Source: Aliarcobacter cibarius
GTDB taxonomy: Bacteria > Campylobacterota > Campylobacteria > Campylobacterales > Arcobacteraceae
Reading direction: 5' to 3'
Length of the DNA: 64,000 nt
Assembly (NCBI RefSeq): GCF_013372265.1
Contig: NZ_CP054051.1
Coordinates: 1,190,587-1,254,586, forward strand
The notes below the pieces were generated by a model that was given only the letters and a program-made list of their open reading frames with translations, was not told where the DNA came from and did not search any database. Both the position numbers and the translations under genes were made by a program. Within the stretch, counting starts at the first letter, position 1; every line of letters begins with the position of its first letter. Positions 1-9,530 of the stretch are shown here, one piece after another.

Positions 1-243
1 AGCACTTCTTAAATGAGGTTTTATAGATATAGAAAATCCCATTTCATTTATAGCTATTTTTTCACCATTTCTATCTTCAATAATTCCTCTAACAGGAACT
101 TTATTTACTCTACTAATGTAGTTATTTTTTGATAATTCTTCATAATAAGTATTTGATTTAATAGAAAGAAAATATACTCTAGATAGTAAAGTTATAATTA
201 TTGCTATAATAAATATATAGATTAAATTTAGTCGTAAATTCAA
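1..243 (-). CDS. mrdA: Penicillin-binding protein 2, N-terminal part (runs off the window)
   Basis: This is the first 81 residues of a class B penicillin-binding protein, the transpeptidase of the elongasome that cross-links peptidoglycan during rod growth. A membrane anchor spans about residues 7-26 and is followed by the family's PVRGIIEDRNG segment at 50-60, which opens the PBP dimer domain. The catalytic SxxK lies outside the window. The start is a TTG at 243-241 that overlaps the TGA of the upstream MreD-like gene, so the two are translationally coupled. The identity is clear from the N-terminus and the neighbour, but the rest of the gene cannot be checked here. Confidence 0.85.
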   Translation of the reverse strand, partial: MNLRLNLIYIFIIAIIITLLSRVYFLSIKSNTYYEELSKNNYISRVNKVPVRGIIEDRNGEKIAINEMGFSISIKPHLRSA

Positions 244-680
244 AGAAATACTCCAAAAAATATAAAGTCAAATAGTATATTTAAAAGTAGGGCAAAAAAT
301 ATTTTTTCATCCATTCCGTAAAATAGTGACCACATTATGATAAGACCAACATAAAAAAATAGCATATAAACATAGCTATTTGCTAAATCATACGAACCAT
401 AAGAATCTGACTTTGGAATAATAAAAATATAAATAAATAAAGATAGTAAGGTTAGTGAAAAAGGCTTTAGTCCGGAATTTATCTCAATAAATAAAAAAGC
501 AATAACTACAAATATTAAAGAATAAAGATATCTTTTCTTTAAAAAAATATAAAAAGCAGTGAATAATACTCCTGAAAACATTATTAGAAAAAAATTAATT
601 GATGCAATAAGGTTTATAGAGATAATTACAAGTAGAACAAAAAAAAGAATAATCGGATTTTCAAGTCGGTTTCTAATCAT
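240..680 (-). CDS. mreD: MreD-like rod-shape membrane protein
   Basis: This is a 146-residue, very hydrophobic protein with about five predicted membrane segments and few charged residues. Its size and topology fit MreD, the small membrane component of the MreBCD/RodA/PBP2 elongasome. MreD sequences are poorly conserved, so the call rests mainly on context: it ends inside the TTG start of the PBP2 gene, in the usual mreD-mrdA order. No MreB or MreC gene is visible here. An unrelated small membrane protein is the alternative. Confidence 0.6.
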   Translation of the reverse strand: MIRNRLENPIILFFVLLVIISINLIASINFFLIMFSGVLFTAFYIFLKKRYLYSLIFVVIAFLFIEINSGLKPFSLTLLSLFIYIFIIPKSDSYGSYDLANSYVYMLFFYVGLIIMWSLFYGMDEKIFFALLLNILFDFIFFGVFL

Positions 681-745
681 ATTTTAAAAAATCTCTGTAA
701 ATTGAAGTATTAGATTATATTATATAATCTCTTAAAAATATCAAA

Positions 746-1024
746 TTATTTTTTTTTGGATAGATCATAAATGAAGGAAAAAATTTCTGCAACAGCTTTG
801 TACATAGAATTTGGTATCTCTTTATCAATATCTATTTTTGATAAAAGTTCAACTAAATCTTCATCTTTTTGAATAGGTATATTATTGTCTTTGGCTATTT
901 TAATAATATTTGAAGCTGTTACACCTTGTCCTTTTGCTGTAATTAGAGGAGCATTGTCTTTTTCTAAATCATATTGTAAGGCTACGGCTTTTTGAATAAA
1001 GTTTTCTTCTATTTTTTTAGCCAT
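746..1024 (-). CDS. FlhB C-terminal-domain-like protein (FhlB/YlqH type)
   Basis: These 92 residues resemble the cytoplasmic C-terminal domain of FlhB, the flagellar export-switch protein: KAVALQYD, then PLITAKGQG, then IPIQKDEDLVELL, and a final VAEIFSFIYDL helix. The membrane part is absent, and so is the autocleavage NPTH motif that would precede the AVAL strand (FIQ is found there). Stand-alone FlhB-like proteins can partly substitute for the FlhB C-domain in other bacteria. The gene lies 2 bp downstream of the FliK-like gene, which fits, because FliK and FlhB-C together set hook length. Confidence 0.8.
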   Translation of the reverse strand: MAKKIEENFIQKAVALQYDLEKDNAPLITAKGQGVTASNIIKIAKDNNIPIQKDEDLVELLSKIDIDKEIPNSMYKAVAEIFSFIYDLSKKK

Positions 1025-1026
1025 TT

Positions 1027-3399
1027 TTAAACCTTAATATCTATTCCAGAATTAATACTTTGGTTATAACTATTATTTAAATAGTTGCTAGTTGGAGTAT
1101 CTTCTTCCAAATTTTCTTTCATATCTAGTAGTTTTATGTTAACAGGAATAATATCAACATTATTCAAAGCCAGTTTTAAATCTTTTATGTTTTCTTTAAT
1201 CGCAGTTTTAAAATGATCTCTTTGTGCATATATTGTTAAATCCATTTTATTTTTATCGTATAAACCAAGCATTAAATCAACTTTTCCAAAATCTTTTAAT
1301 GTAAGATTTATTTGACAGTAAAACTTGTCTTCTTCGGTTTTTTTGATATTTATTGAACCATCTTCTAGCATTTCCCAAAAGAAAGGAACATAGACATGAT
1401 TTGAATTTAAGATTAAAGAGTTTAATTGATAGAAATCTATTTGAGTTAATATTTTATCAACTTGTTTTAAAATTTCGCTAGATTTTGCATCCGTTTTTGT
1501 ACTTAATTCTTCTTTTAGTTCTAGTAAAAGAGTTTTCATATCGTCTTTAGAAGATATTTTATTCTCTTTTTCAATTTCAGTGTTTGAGATTATATGTTCT
1601 ATTCTATTTATAGTTTTTGTTAAATGAGTTTGAATATTTGATATATTTGGATTTGTTAAATTATTTAAACTTTCTTTTAAATTGTTTAAAAGAGGGGATA
1701 AATTAGATGCAAAATTATTTGAAAATGTACTTAGATTATTTTGACTCAAAGCCTGATTTAACTGTTTCATATCTGTTAAATTTTGTAGAGTTTCATTCTT
1801 TACGAACAAATTTTCCATTTTTAATAAATTGTCAATAATTGGTAAAATATTTTTATTTTGAACAATATTTGGATTTTTTACTATTTCATCTTTTATTTGA
1901 ACTAAAAGTTGCTTTGTTTCATTTGTAATTTGCTCTTTAAATGCAATTTCTTCAGTAGATTGATTTAGAATTTGAGGTTGATTTATTTGTAAATTTGATT
2001 GAATATTTTGTGTTTGATTTTGATTAATTATTTGAGGATTTGTATTTTCTTTTATTTGATTTTGAATTTGATTTAAAAATGCTTGTGTACTTTGTATTTG
2101 ATTTGGAATAGTTTGTTGAACTGGATTTTGTACTAAAGTGGTATTTATATTATTTAACTGAGTTTGAGCATTAAAAATATTTTGTTGCAAATTTTGAACT
2201 TGATTATTTGGGTTTTGTATATTTGGTGAAACTTGTGGTTGTATATTTTGATTTAGTTGTTGAGAATTTATTTGATTTTGTTGGTTTGTTTGATTTGCCT
2301 GATTAAACACTGATTGTTTTTGTTGTGTTGTTGAGACATTTTCAAATTTTGATTCTACTAGAGATGCTTGATTTACAACGGTTTTTAACTCTTTTGTTAA
2401 ATTTGATAAATTTTCAAACTCTTTTGGAGTCAAATTTTCACTTAATTTTTGTAAATTTTGAGTTAATACTTTTAAATCATTTGTTAAAGGATTTTTTAAA
2501 ATAGGCTCTTTTGATTGTAAATTAAGAGTTTGAGGATTTTGTTGAACTGTATTTTGTATTTGTGGACTTTGAGTATTTATTTTTGTCTGTAAAATTTCTA
2601 CTTGGTTATTCTCTTTTTTAATAACTTGTATTGGATTATTTGAAGTAGCAAAATTTTTATTCAATTGGTTTTCAGAGCTTGGTTGATTTATATTATTTGT
2701 ATTAGTTAAAATTTGATTTGCTGATTGATTTAAGGGTGTTTGGTTATTAATTGTTTGATTGCTTGATGTATTTGATTGCGAAGTTGTTTGTAAATTTGGT
2801 TTTGTTTGGCTATTTTGATTTTGTATAGATTGATTTACATTTGATTTTGGATTTTGAATATCTTGTAAAATTTTGTTTATTTGAACATCTATTTGATTTG
2901 TAAGAGGAGTTTGAACAGTTTTTACTAAGCTTTGGATATCTTTTAAAATATTTTCAAGTTTAGGGTTTTGTGTATTTGCTATTTTATTCTCAAGAAAAAC
3001 ACCTGAACTTTTTATTTGTTCCTTTAAAGTTGTCGCATCTAAATCTTTTATATTTTTTGATAAATTCTCTAATAGTGGTTTGAATTTTGCTAAGTTATCA
3101 CTATTTTCAACTTCTTGCAACATATTTGATAGGGTCACAAGATTTGTTGATACACTACCTAGTTCTTTAAATATAGCCGAGTTCTTAAGAATGTTTTCTA
3201 TAGTTGCTGTAGATTTAGTACCATCTTTAATATTCTGGAAGAGTTCTTTTATAACTTCACTTGCATTTGCTTTTACTTTTGGATCTTGTTTTATTATATT
3301 TTCAAGAGTTTGAGCATCAGCTTCTTTTAGTACATCACTTATAACTTTATTGTTATTTGCCAATAGAATATTTAATGTTGTACTTCCCGAAACCAACAA
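1027..3399 (-). CDS. fliK: FliK-like flagellar hook-length control protein, Gln/Asn-rich
   Basis: This 790-residue protein has a long low-complexity middle (about residues 180-530) dominated by Gln, Asn, Thr and Ser. It is followed by a folded C-terminal region (about 640-760) with a strand-rich stretch including INLTLKDFGKVDLMLGL. FliK C-domains use such a region to contact FlhB and switch export specificity, and the variable middle acts as a ruler. The start is TTG (3399). It sits 2 bp upstream of the FlhB-like gene and 2 bp after a histidine kinase gene. Being long and Q/N-rich is typical of Campylobacterota FliK proteins; direct function is inferred. Confidence 0.65.
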   Translation of the reverse strand: MLVSGSTTLNILLANNNKVISDVLKEADAQTLENIIKQDPKVKANASEVIKELFQNIKDGTKSTATIENILKNSAIFKELGSVSTNLVTLSNMLQEVENSDNLAKFKPLLENLSKNIKDLDATTLKEQIKSSGVFLENKIANTQNPKLENILKDIQSLVKTVQTPLTNQIDVQINKILQDIQNPKSNVNQSIQNQNSQTKPNLQTTSQSNTSSNQTINNQTPLNQSANQILTNTNNINQPSSENQLNKNFATSNNPIQVIKKENNQVEILQTKINTQSPQIQNTVQQNPQTLNLQSKEPILKNPLTNDLKVLTQNLQKLSENLTPKEFENLSNLTKELKTVVNQASLVESKFENVSTTQQKQSVFNQANQTNQQNQINSQQLNQNIQPQVSPNIQNPNNQVQNLQQNIFNAQTQLNNINTTLVQNPVQQTIPNQIQSTQAFLNQIQNQIKENTNPQIINQNQTQNIQSNLQINQPQILNQSTEEIAFKEQITNETKQLLVQIKDEIVKNPNIVQNKNILPIIDNLLKMENLFVKNETLQNLTDMKQLNQALSQNNLSTFSNNFASNLSPLLNNLKESLNNLTNPNISNIQTHLTKTINRIEHIISNTEIEKENKISSKDDMKTLLLELKEELSTKTDAKSSEILKQVDKILTQIDFYQLNSLILNSNHVYVPFFWEMLEDGSINIKKTEEDKFYCQINLTLKDFGKVDLMLGLYDKNKMDLTIYAQRDHFKTAIKENIKDLKLALNNVDIIPVNIKLLDMKENLEEDTPTSNYLNNSYNQSINSGIDIKV

Positions 3400-3401
3400 T
3401 T

Positions 3402-4913
3402 TTAAGCCTTTTTCAAATTTTCTAAATTTAAATTATCTTCAAAAAAGATTATGAAATAAGCTCCTTTATATTCATTATCTTTAAATTTAAAAGTTGTATT
3501 ATTAACCTCAATAGTACATTTATGTCTTTGAGTAAGAAATTTATGGCTCATAGCAAGCCCAATACCTGTTCCAAAACTTTGATGCTTTGTCGTAAAGTAT
3601 GGTTCAAAAATTCTATCTAAAATCTCTTCATCTATACCTTTCCCACTATCTTTTATTCCAACTCTTAGACGATTTCCAAATTCTTTAGTGCAAATTAATA
3701 TTAATCTATCTTTACTATTTTCTACATTTTGAATAAGAGCATCTTTTGCATTATTTATAATGTTTATAAAAGATTGTATTAATTCATTTTGAAAACCAGA
3801 TATTATTAAATCATCTTGGAAATCTGTAACAACTCTTATTTTATTCATTTTTATTGCTGAGTCAACTAATGATAGAGATTTTTTAATAGTATTTACTATA
3901 CTAATATTTTCTAAATCAGTGGCATTTACTATAAAATTTCTAAAATCATCAATAGTATCAGATAGATACCTTGATTGTTCCATGATTTTTTCCATATCAG
4001 TGTTTAAATTTTCTTTAGGCAGTTTATTTAGATTATTTAAAATAGTAATGGAACTTGCAATAGATGTTATTATACTTAAAGGTTGTCTCCATTGATGTGC
4101 AATGTTTCCAACCATTTCTCCCATAGATATAAGTCTTGATTGCTCTTGTATTAATTTATCTCTTGAAATATCTTTCATATTAACCATAATATGATTTTCA
4201 TTGATTCTATAAGGATATAAAATTACTTCTACTTTTCTATCTTTTATTTTACAAATTTTTTCGAGTGGTTTTGGTTCATTTGTTAATAAAAATTTTTCAA
4301 AACTTTTTAGAGATTCTTCTCTATATTCAGGAGCAGTTATTTCTATGCAATTTGTACTTAAAAGTTCTTCTTCCGTCAGTCCTGTAATGTCACAGTAAGT
4401 TTTATTTACCTTTAGAAAGTTTGTATTTAAATCAATTATTGCTAAACCATCTATTGTATTATTAAATATCGCTTCAAGCTCATTTTGATGATCTTCAATT
4501 TTAATTAAATCTTCTTTTAGTTTTTGTTTATAATATTCTTGTTCACTAATATCTTGAGTTGTACCAAAAGATGCTATAGGATTTTTATTTTCATCAAATT
4601 TTATTTGATATCTTTGTTCTAAATATTTTAATTTTCCAGACTTTGTAAAAACTTTATGTGTAATAGTAGAATCTTTTCCTACATTTTTAAAAGAGTGAAA
4701 AAAGAAACTATTAACTCTATCTCTATCTTCTGGATGTACAATATCTAAAAAGTTTTCATAACTATGATTGAAATTTTCCTTATCGATTTCTAAAATATTA
4801 TAAATCTCATTAGAGTAAATAATAGTATTAGTTCTCAAGTCGAGTTCCCAAAAACCTGTTTTTGTAAGTTTTTGTAGTTGTTCTAGTTTTTCTTTATAAT
4901 AATCTAAATCCAC
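3402..4913 (-). CDS. Cytoplasmic PAS-domain sensor histidine kinase
   Basis: This 503-residue kinase lacks membrane segments. A PAS fold covers about residues 15-125 (GFWELDL, VHPEDRDRV, TQDISEQ) and a second PAS about 145-255. The dimerisation H box reads MVGNIAHQWRQPLSI (phospho-acceptor His near 270), followed by N, G1 (DSGKGID), F (IFEPYFTTK) and G2 (GTGIGLAMS) boxes. It probably phosphorylates an unlinked response regulator, as none is adjacent. The start is GTG with the strong upstream RBS AAAGGAG. Its N-terminus is paralogous to the first PAS domain of the chimera at 16389. Confidence 0.9.
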   Translation of the reverse strand: MDLDYYKEKLEQLQKLTKTGFWELDLRTNTIIYSNEIYNILEIDKENFNHSYENFLDIVHPEDRDRVNSFFFHSFKNVGKDSTITHKVFTKSGKLKYLEQRYQIKFDENKNPIASFGTTQDISEQEYYKQKLKEDLIKIEDHQNELEAIFNNTIDGLAIIDLNTNFLKVNKTYCDITGLTEEELLSTNCIEITAPEYREESLKSFEKFLLTNEPKPLEKICKIKDRKVEVILYPYRINENHIMVNMKDISRDKLIQEQSRLISMGEMVGNIAHQWRQPLSIITSIASSITILNNLNKLPKENLNTDMEKIMEQSRYLSDTIDDFRNFIVNATDLENISIVNTIKKSLSLVDSAIKMNKIRVVTDFQDDLIISGFQNELIQSFINIINNAKDALIQNVENSKDRLILICTKEFGNRLRVGIKDSGKGIDEEILDRIFEPYFTTKHQSFGTGIGLAMSHKFLTQRHKCTIEVNNTTFKFKDNEYKGAYFIIFFEDNLNLENLKKA

Positions 4914-4950
4914 AACTCTCCTTTCGATACTATTTAGATAATTTCTTTCA

Positions 4951-5976
4951 TTATACCAAAATCTCTTTTTTCATACTCTCTTTTAAGCTACAAGTTATTT
5001 CATATGTTATAGTTTTGTGAATTTTTGCTAAAGTGGTAACATCATCAAAAATACAAACCTCTTTTTCATCACTATTTATTGATAAATTATCCATAGATAC
5101 TCTTCCTAAAATTTTAAAACCTTTAGGAGTTGTATAGTTATCATTTTCATTTAATCTTAAAAAACCATCTCCATATCCAATATCATAAGTAGAAATTATC
5201 ATATCTTCATTTGCAGTAAATTTTCCACCATAACCAATACTTTGACCTTTTCTTATTTTTCTAGTTGCTAGCTTTTGTGCCCAAAGTGACATAACAGGTT
5301 TTAATTTTGGAAAATCAAAAACACCATCATTATCTAAATAACCATAAGTTGCAATTCCTACTCTTGCAAAATCTTCAGTGAAATTTTCTTGTCTAAAAAG
5401 TGCTGCTGAGTTGCAAGAGTGAAACTGTGGTAAAGGTAGTGAAAGTTTTTCACATACCTCTTTTACCTTTGTTTTTGCTTTAGCAAAATTTTCATTTTGC
5501 CAAAAAAAATCAGTACTTAAAGTGTCTGCTCCTCTATGGTGCGTGAAAACACCTGTAATATTAGCTTTTTGTTTTAAAAGTCCTAAAAAAGCCATCTCTA
5601 TGTCATTTATTGATATACCATTTCGATGCATTCCTGTATCAATTTTTAGATGAACGTTAGCATTTTGTGGCACTTTATTAATATCTTCTAGACTATTTAT
5701 TGCTATGTGAAAAGTATGTGAATAGTTGTGAAAAGTTGTATCTGCAAGAACTAAAATATAAGGGAAATAATCTTCAATTTTTTTTGCATCTTCTATTGTT
5801 CTTACAACAGCTTTTTTTATTCCAAATTCATTTGCAAGTTTTGCAATTTCAACAAGTCCATGACCATAAGCATTATCTTTTAGAACAACAGCAACTTTTT
5901 CCTTGTTTGTTGCTTTTTTTGAAATAAGTTCAAAATTGTAAAAAAGGTTTTTTTTGTTTATTAATATTTTTGCCAA
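4951..5976 (-). CDS. alr: Alanine racemase
   Basis: A PLP-dependent fold-III racemase that interconverts L- and D-alanine for peptidoglycan. The PLP-lysine region is [11 protein letters not shown] (about residues 29-39), and the catalytic tyrosine lies in SIGYGGKF (about 245-252). HSCNSAA and the RVGIATYG strand are also as expected. At 341 residues it is slightly shorter than the roughly 360 of Escherichia coli Alr. It starts at TTG (5976) behind an AAGGA site and lies between uvrC (13 bp upstream) and the kinase gene, apparently in one minus-strand operon. Confidence 0.95.
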   Translation of the reverse strand: MAKILINKKNLFYNFELISKKATNKEKVAVVLKDNAYGHGLVEIAKLANEFGIKKAVVRTIEDAKKIEDYFPYILVLADTTFHNYSHTFHIAINSLEDINKVPQNANVHLKIDTGMHRNGISINDIEMAFLGLLKQKANITGVFTHHRGADTLSTDFFWQNENFAKAKTKVKEVCEKLSLPLPQFHSCNSAALFRQENFTEDFARVGIATYGYLDNDGVFDFPKLKPVMSLWAQKLATRKIRKGQSIGYGGKFTANEDMIISTYDIGYGDGFLRLNENDNYTTPKGFKILGRVSMDNLSINSDEKEVCIFDDVTTLAKIHKTITYEITCSLKESMKKEILV

Positions 5977-5989
5977 AGTTAATTCCTTA

Positions 5990-7819
5990 TTAATTATTAA
6001 AATAGTTTATAATATTGTGTGCATCTGCTTCATTTAAGACAGATTTTAACTCTTCAAAAGAAGCATTTCTGATTTTTTCAAACTCTCCAAAATATAAGAG
6101 TAATTTTTTTATTTTTGCTTCACCAATACCTTTAATTTGTAGAAGCGAAATCTCTTTATCCTCTTTTCTTTTTTGCTTTTTATGAAAACTAATTGCAAAA
6201 CGATGAGCTTCATCTCTTAATCTTTGAATAAATTGTAGTCTTTTATCGCTAGGAAGCAAATTTAGACTTTTAATCTCACCATTTTGTTTAAAATGCACTA
6301 TATCTTTTGCATTTCCTTTTGCTCTATAAGCTTTTGCATCAACTTTTTGTTTTGAAATAGCAATAATATCTAAATTTACCCCAATTGAGTCAACTATATC
6401 AAAAGCTAAATTTAGTAAAGTCGTCCCTCCATCAATTACCCATAAATCTGGCGGATTATTTTTATCAAAACTCTCAACCCTTCTATATAGCATCTCTTTC
6501 ATTTGAGAGTATTCATCTAAGCTCTCAAGATTATAGTGTCTATAAGATTTTTTATCAAAATTCTCTTTTCCTTTATTCCATACAACCATTCCACCAACTG
6601 TTGCCTGTCCCATAAGATGTGAATTGTCAAAAGTTTCTATTATATTTGGAACACAGTTTAAGGAAAACAGTTCTTTTAATTCATTGTATATAGAATTCTC
6701 ATCTTTAATATTCTCTAATCTTAAAAGTTCATCACAATTATTTAAAGCAATTTTTACAATAGAAGCTTTTTTATCTATTTTTGGGTTTACTATTTTTATT
6801 TTTTTATTGAATTTCTTATATAAAAATTCTTCAATCGTGATAATATCTTCAATCTCATCGGCCACAATTATCTCTTTTGGAATAATTGGTAATTCATTTG
6901 AATAGTAATTTATTATTGCTCTTTTATAGGCTTCTTGTATATCAAATTCAACATCGTCATTTGTTTTCATGAAATCATAGTTTGAAGAAGCTAGTTTTCC
7001 ATCTCTTATAAACATTCTTACAAGTACAGCTTTTTTATTACTAGATTTTATGGCAAAAATATCTAAATCTTCATTTGTTGTTAAATCAATTCCAGTTTTA
7101 ATTTCTGATTTTTCAATAGTTTTCGCTCTATCTCGTAAAACTAAAGCCTCTTCAAATCTAAAATTTTCAGAATAAAATTGCATTTTTTCTTTTAGTTTAT
7201 TTAATAGTTTTGATTTATTATAGATGTATCCTAAAGCTTCATCTAAAATCTTTTTATACTCATCTTTATTCACTTTATTTTCACATGGAGCTAGACATTT
7301 TCCTATTTGAAAAAATAAGCAAGCTTTTTTACTTTTCACACAAGATTTTTTTTGAACTAGGGGAATTATCTCATAAATGCTATCAAGCATATCTCTAGCA
7401 CCACTTGAATATGGACCAAAATATTTTATATTTTTTCCTTTTTCTATTTTTCTTGTGATTTCTAATCTTGGAAAATCTTCATTTAAATCTACGAAAATAT
7501 AAGGGTATGTTTTATCATCTCGTAAAAGTACATTATATTTTGGTTTTAGCTGTTTAATTAGTGAGTTTTCAAGAATTAAGGCATCATGTTCATTTGGAAC
7601 AACAATCCATTCTAAAAAAACAGTTTCGCTAATCATTTTATAAATTCGTGGACTTAAATCGTTTGAAGCTTGTAAAGTAGGACTGAATTTAAAGTAACTT
7701 TTTACTCTATTTTTTAAGCTTTTAGCCTTTCCAATGTATAAAAGATGTCCTTGATTGTCAAAGTACTGATAGACTCCGGCTTCTGATGGAAGCAGTTTTA
7801 ATTTTTCTTCTAAATTCAT
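5990..7819 (-). CDS. uvrC: Excinuclease ABC subunit C
   Basis: UvrC makes the dual incisions of nucleotide-excision repair. The GIY-YIG nuclease domain is at the N-terminus ([20 protein letters not shown], about residues 15-34). A Cys-cluster follows near 155-175 ([16 protein letters not shown]), then a UVR motif near 200-235, the RNase H-like endonuclease core with [10 protein letters not shown] and WVIDGG (about 400-490), and a terminal helix-hairpin-helix ([16 protein letters not shown]). The 609-residue length matches the family, and the gene appears intact. Confidence 0.97.
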   Translation of the reverse strand: MNLEEKLKLLPSEAGVYQYFDNQGHLLYIGKAKSLKNRVKSYFKFSPTLQASNDLSPRIYKMISETVFLEWIVVPNEHDALILENSLIKQLKPKYNVLLRDDKTYPYIFVDLNEDFPRLEITRKIEKGKNIKYFGPYSSGARDMLDSIYEIIPLVQKKSCVKSKKACLFFQIGKCLAPCENKVNKDEYKKILDEALGYIYNKSKLLNKLKEKMQFYSENFRFEEALVLRDRAKTIEKSEIKTGIDLTTNEDLDIFAIKSSNKKAVLVRMFIRDGKLASSNYDFMKTNDDVEFDIQEAYKRAIINYYSNELPIIPKEIIVADEIEDIITIEEFLYKKFNKKIKIVNPKIDKKASIVKIALNNCDELLRLENIKDENSIYNELKELFSLNCVPNIIETFDNSHLMGQATVGGMVVWNKGKENFDKKSYRHYNLESLDEYSQMKEMLYRRVESFDKNNPPDLWVIDGGTTLLNLAFDIVDSIGVNLDIIAISKQKVDAKAYRAKGNAKDIVHFKQNGEIKSLNLLPSDKRLQFIQRLRDEAHRFAISFHKKQKRKEDKEISLLQIKGIGEAKIKKLLLYFGEFEKIRNASFEELKSVLNEADAHNIINYFNN

Positions 7820-7863
7820 AAAAGGATTTTAACTAAAAGCTATTTAATTCTGGATATTTAAAA

Positions 7864-8458
7864 TTAAGATTTATCTATTTCTTGATAGCTTTTATATTCT
7901 TTTTTCCATTCCATATAAGCTAAAAAAGCTAAGATTGTATAAAATAGAAGTTACATAAAACTCTTTTTTAAAATATAGGTAAATAGCAGCACTATCAATT
8001 ATAATCCAATATATCCAGTTGTCTAATATTTTTTTTGTCATCATATATGTTGCTACAAGAGAAAATATAGTGATTGTTGAATCAAGATATGCATATGAAG
8101 TATTAGTATAATTTGTCATATAATATCCAAGAACGATTGAAATAATTGACAAAACAACAATTATTTTTGCATTTACAGATAGATTCAAAGTTGATATTTT
8201 TAAATTTGAATCTTTATAATCATTTCTTATTTTCCAACTGTACCAACCATAAATAGCCATAATCAAATAGTAAGCATTTAAAAAACTTGACATAAGTAGA
8301 GTTGCATCAAAAAATAAAATAGAATAGATTAATGTACTAAAGAAAGCAGCTATCCAACACCAAATATTTTGTTTTATTGCTAAAGAGATATAAAATATTG
8401 ATAAAAGTGCAGCAATAATTTCCCAATAACTCATTTGTAAAATTGCTTCATTTATCAT
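7864..8458 (-). pseudogene. pnuC: PnuC nicotinamide riboside transporter with a C-terminal frameshift
   Basis: The open frame from 8458 to 7892 encodes 188 residues of a PnuC transporter with several membrane helices, YEWK-like turns (YGWYSWK near 90) and the WIYWIIIDSAAIYLYFKKEFYVTS segment typical of the family. After TSI the frame ends with an atypical tail. Reading one frame over restores the expected ending, including AFLAYMEWKKEYKSY, with a stop at 7866-7864. One extra base in the four-base A run at 7941-7944 (T run on the coding strand) would join the two. This is either a real mutation, a slippage site or a base-call error; most of the transporter is intact. Confidence 0.75.
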
Positions 8459-8504
8459 TTTAAAAATATTTTCTATTAAATATCCTTTTTAATAAGTAAT
8501 TTAG

Positions 8505-9425
8505 TTATAAATTTGTGATTAAGAAATTGTTTCTTCCAGATGCTTTTACTTTGTATAAAGTTTCATCTGATTTTATTAGAAGTTCAATTTTTGGAATATC
8601 TTTATTTCCATCAAAGTTAGCTATTCCAATACTAACAGTTAAGTATTCATTAGCACTTGAATAATCATGTTTTATTTTTAATTTTTTAATAGAGTCTAAG
8701 ATATTGTTTGCAATTTTATTTAATTCATCTAAAGAAATATCTTTTATTAAAACTACAAACTCTTCTCCTCCATATCTAGCGACTAGATCATCTTCTCTAT
8801 GGGATAATAAAGTATTATTAATAGCTAGAGAAACTTTTTTTAAAGCTTCATCCCCTTTTCCATGACCATAATTGTCATTATAAGGTTTGAAAAAATCAAT
8901 GTCAATCATCATTAAAGCAAGATTTGTTTTTTTTCTTCTTGATTCATAATAACTTTTTTCAAAAATTTCATCAAAAAATCTTCTATTTTTTATATTTGTA
9001 AGTCCATCATACATTGATAGCTGCTCTAATAAATCAGTTTTTTCTTTGAGTTTTATATGATTTTTTACTCTTAGCTTTACAATAGTTTTATTAAAAGGTT
9101 TTGTAATATAGTCAATAGCTCCCAAATTTAAACCTTCTTCTTCATCTGTTTCACTATTCCTTGCTGTAACAAATATGATAGGAATATTTTTCGTTTTTTC
9201 TGAGTTTTTAAGATTTTTGCATACTTCATAACCATTCATTTTAGGCATTTCAATATCTAAAAGTATTAAATCTATATTTTGAGAATTTGCAATTTCTATC
9301 GCTTTTAAACCAGATTTGGCAATTTTAATATCATACTCATCTTTTAGTAAATCTGATAATATTAAAATATTTGTAATCATATCATCTACAATTAATATAG
9401 TTGGTTGTTGATTTATTTCTGGCAT
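8505..9425 (-). CDS. Response regulator diguanylate cyclase (REC-GGDEF)
   Basis: This is a 306-residue PleD-like protein. The N-terminal receiver has the acidic pocket VDD near residue 14 and the phospho-acceptor Asp in LILLDIEMPKMNGY (near 57), with a Lys in YITKPF (near 108). The C-terminal GGDEF domain carries RYGGEEFVVLI, so it should make cyclic di-GMP. An RxxD inhibitory site (REDD) sits five residues before GGEEF, so product inhibition is expected. It is monocistronic, and no partner kinase is adjacent. Output is likely to affect motility or attachment (inference). Confidence 0.93.
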   Translation of the reverse strand: MPEINQQPTILIVDDMITNILILSDLLKDEYDIKIAKSGLKAIEIANSQNIDLILLDIEMPKMNGYEVCKNLKNSEKTKNIPIIFVTARNSETDEEEGLNLGAIDYITKPFNKTIVKLRVKNHIKLKEKTDLLEQLSMYDGLTNIKNRRFFDEIFEKSYYESRRKKTNLALMMIDIDFFKPYNDNYGHGKGDEALKKVSLAINNTLLSHREDDLVARYGGEEFVVLIKDISLDELNKIANNILDSIKKLKIKHDYSSANEYLTVSIGIANFDGNKDIPKIELLIKSDETLYKVKASGRNNFLITNL

Positions 9426-9496
9426 TAAAAACTCTTTTTTATTAAAATAATTTTTTGAGGAAAAATATTATCAAAAAAATTATATTAAGTGGATTA

Positions 9497-9530
9497 AAAA
9501 AAGGAAGAGATTAACTCTCTTCCTTTTTTA
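9497..9530 (-). terminator. Intrinsic terminator after the RND pump gene
   Basis: A 14-bp perfect inverted repeat (9497-9510 and 9516-9529) with a 5-base loop has A/T tails on both strands. It ends the minus-strand efflux operon, overlaps the last codons of the pump gene, and could also act on transcription from the other side. Confidence 0.8.

Noticed and set aside
1500-3000. Repeats in the Gln/Asn-rich FliK middle as a CRISPR or direct-repeat array
   Set aside because: They are codon-biased low-complexity coding sequence with no constant repeat and spacer pattern.
3080-3313. Plus-strand ORF within the FliK-like gene
   Set aside because: It mirrors the antisense strand of an obviously coding gene, with no start signal.
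6385-7398. Several plus-strand ORFs in uvrC
   Set aside because: They are shadows of the conserved UvrC frame and lack ribosome sites.
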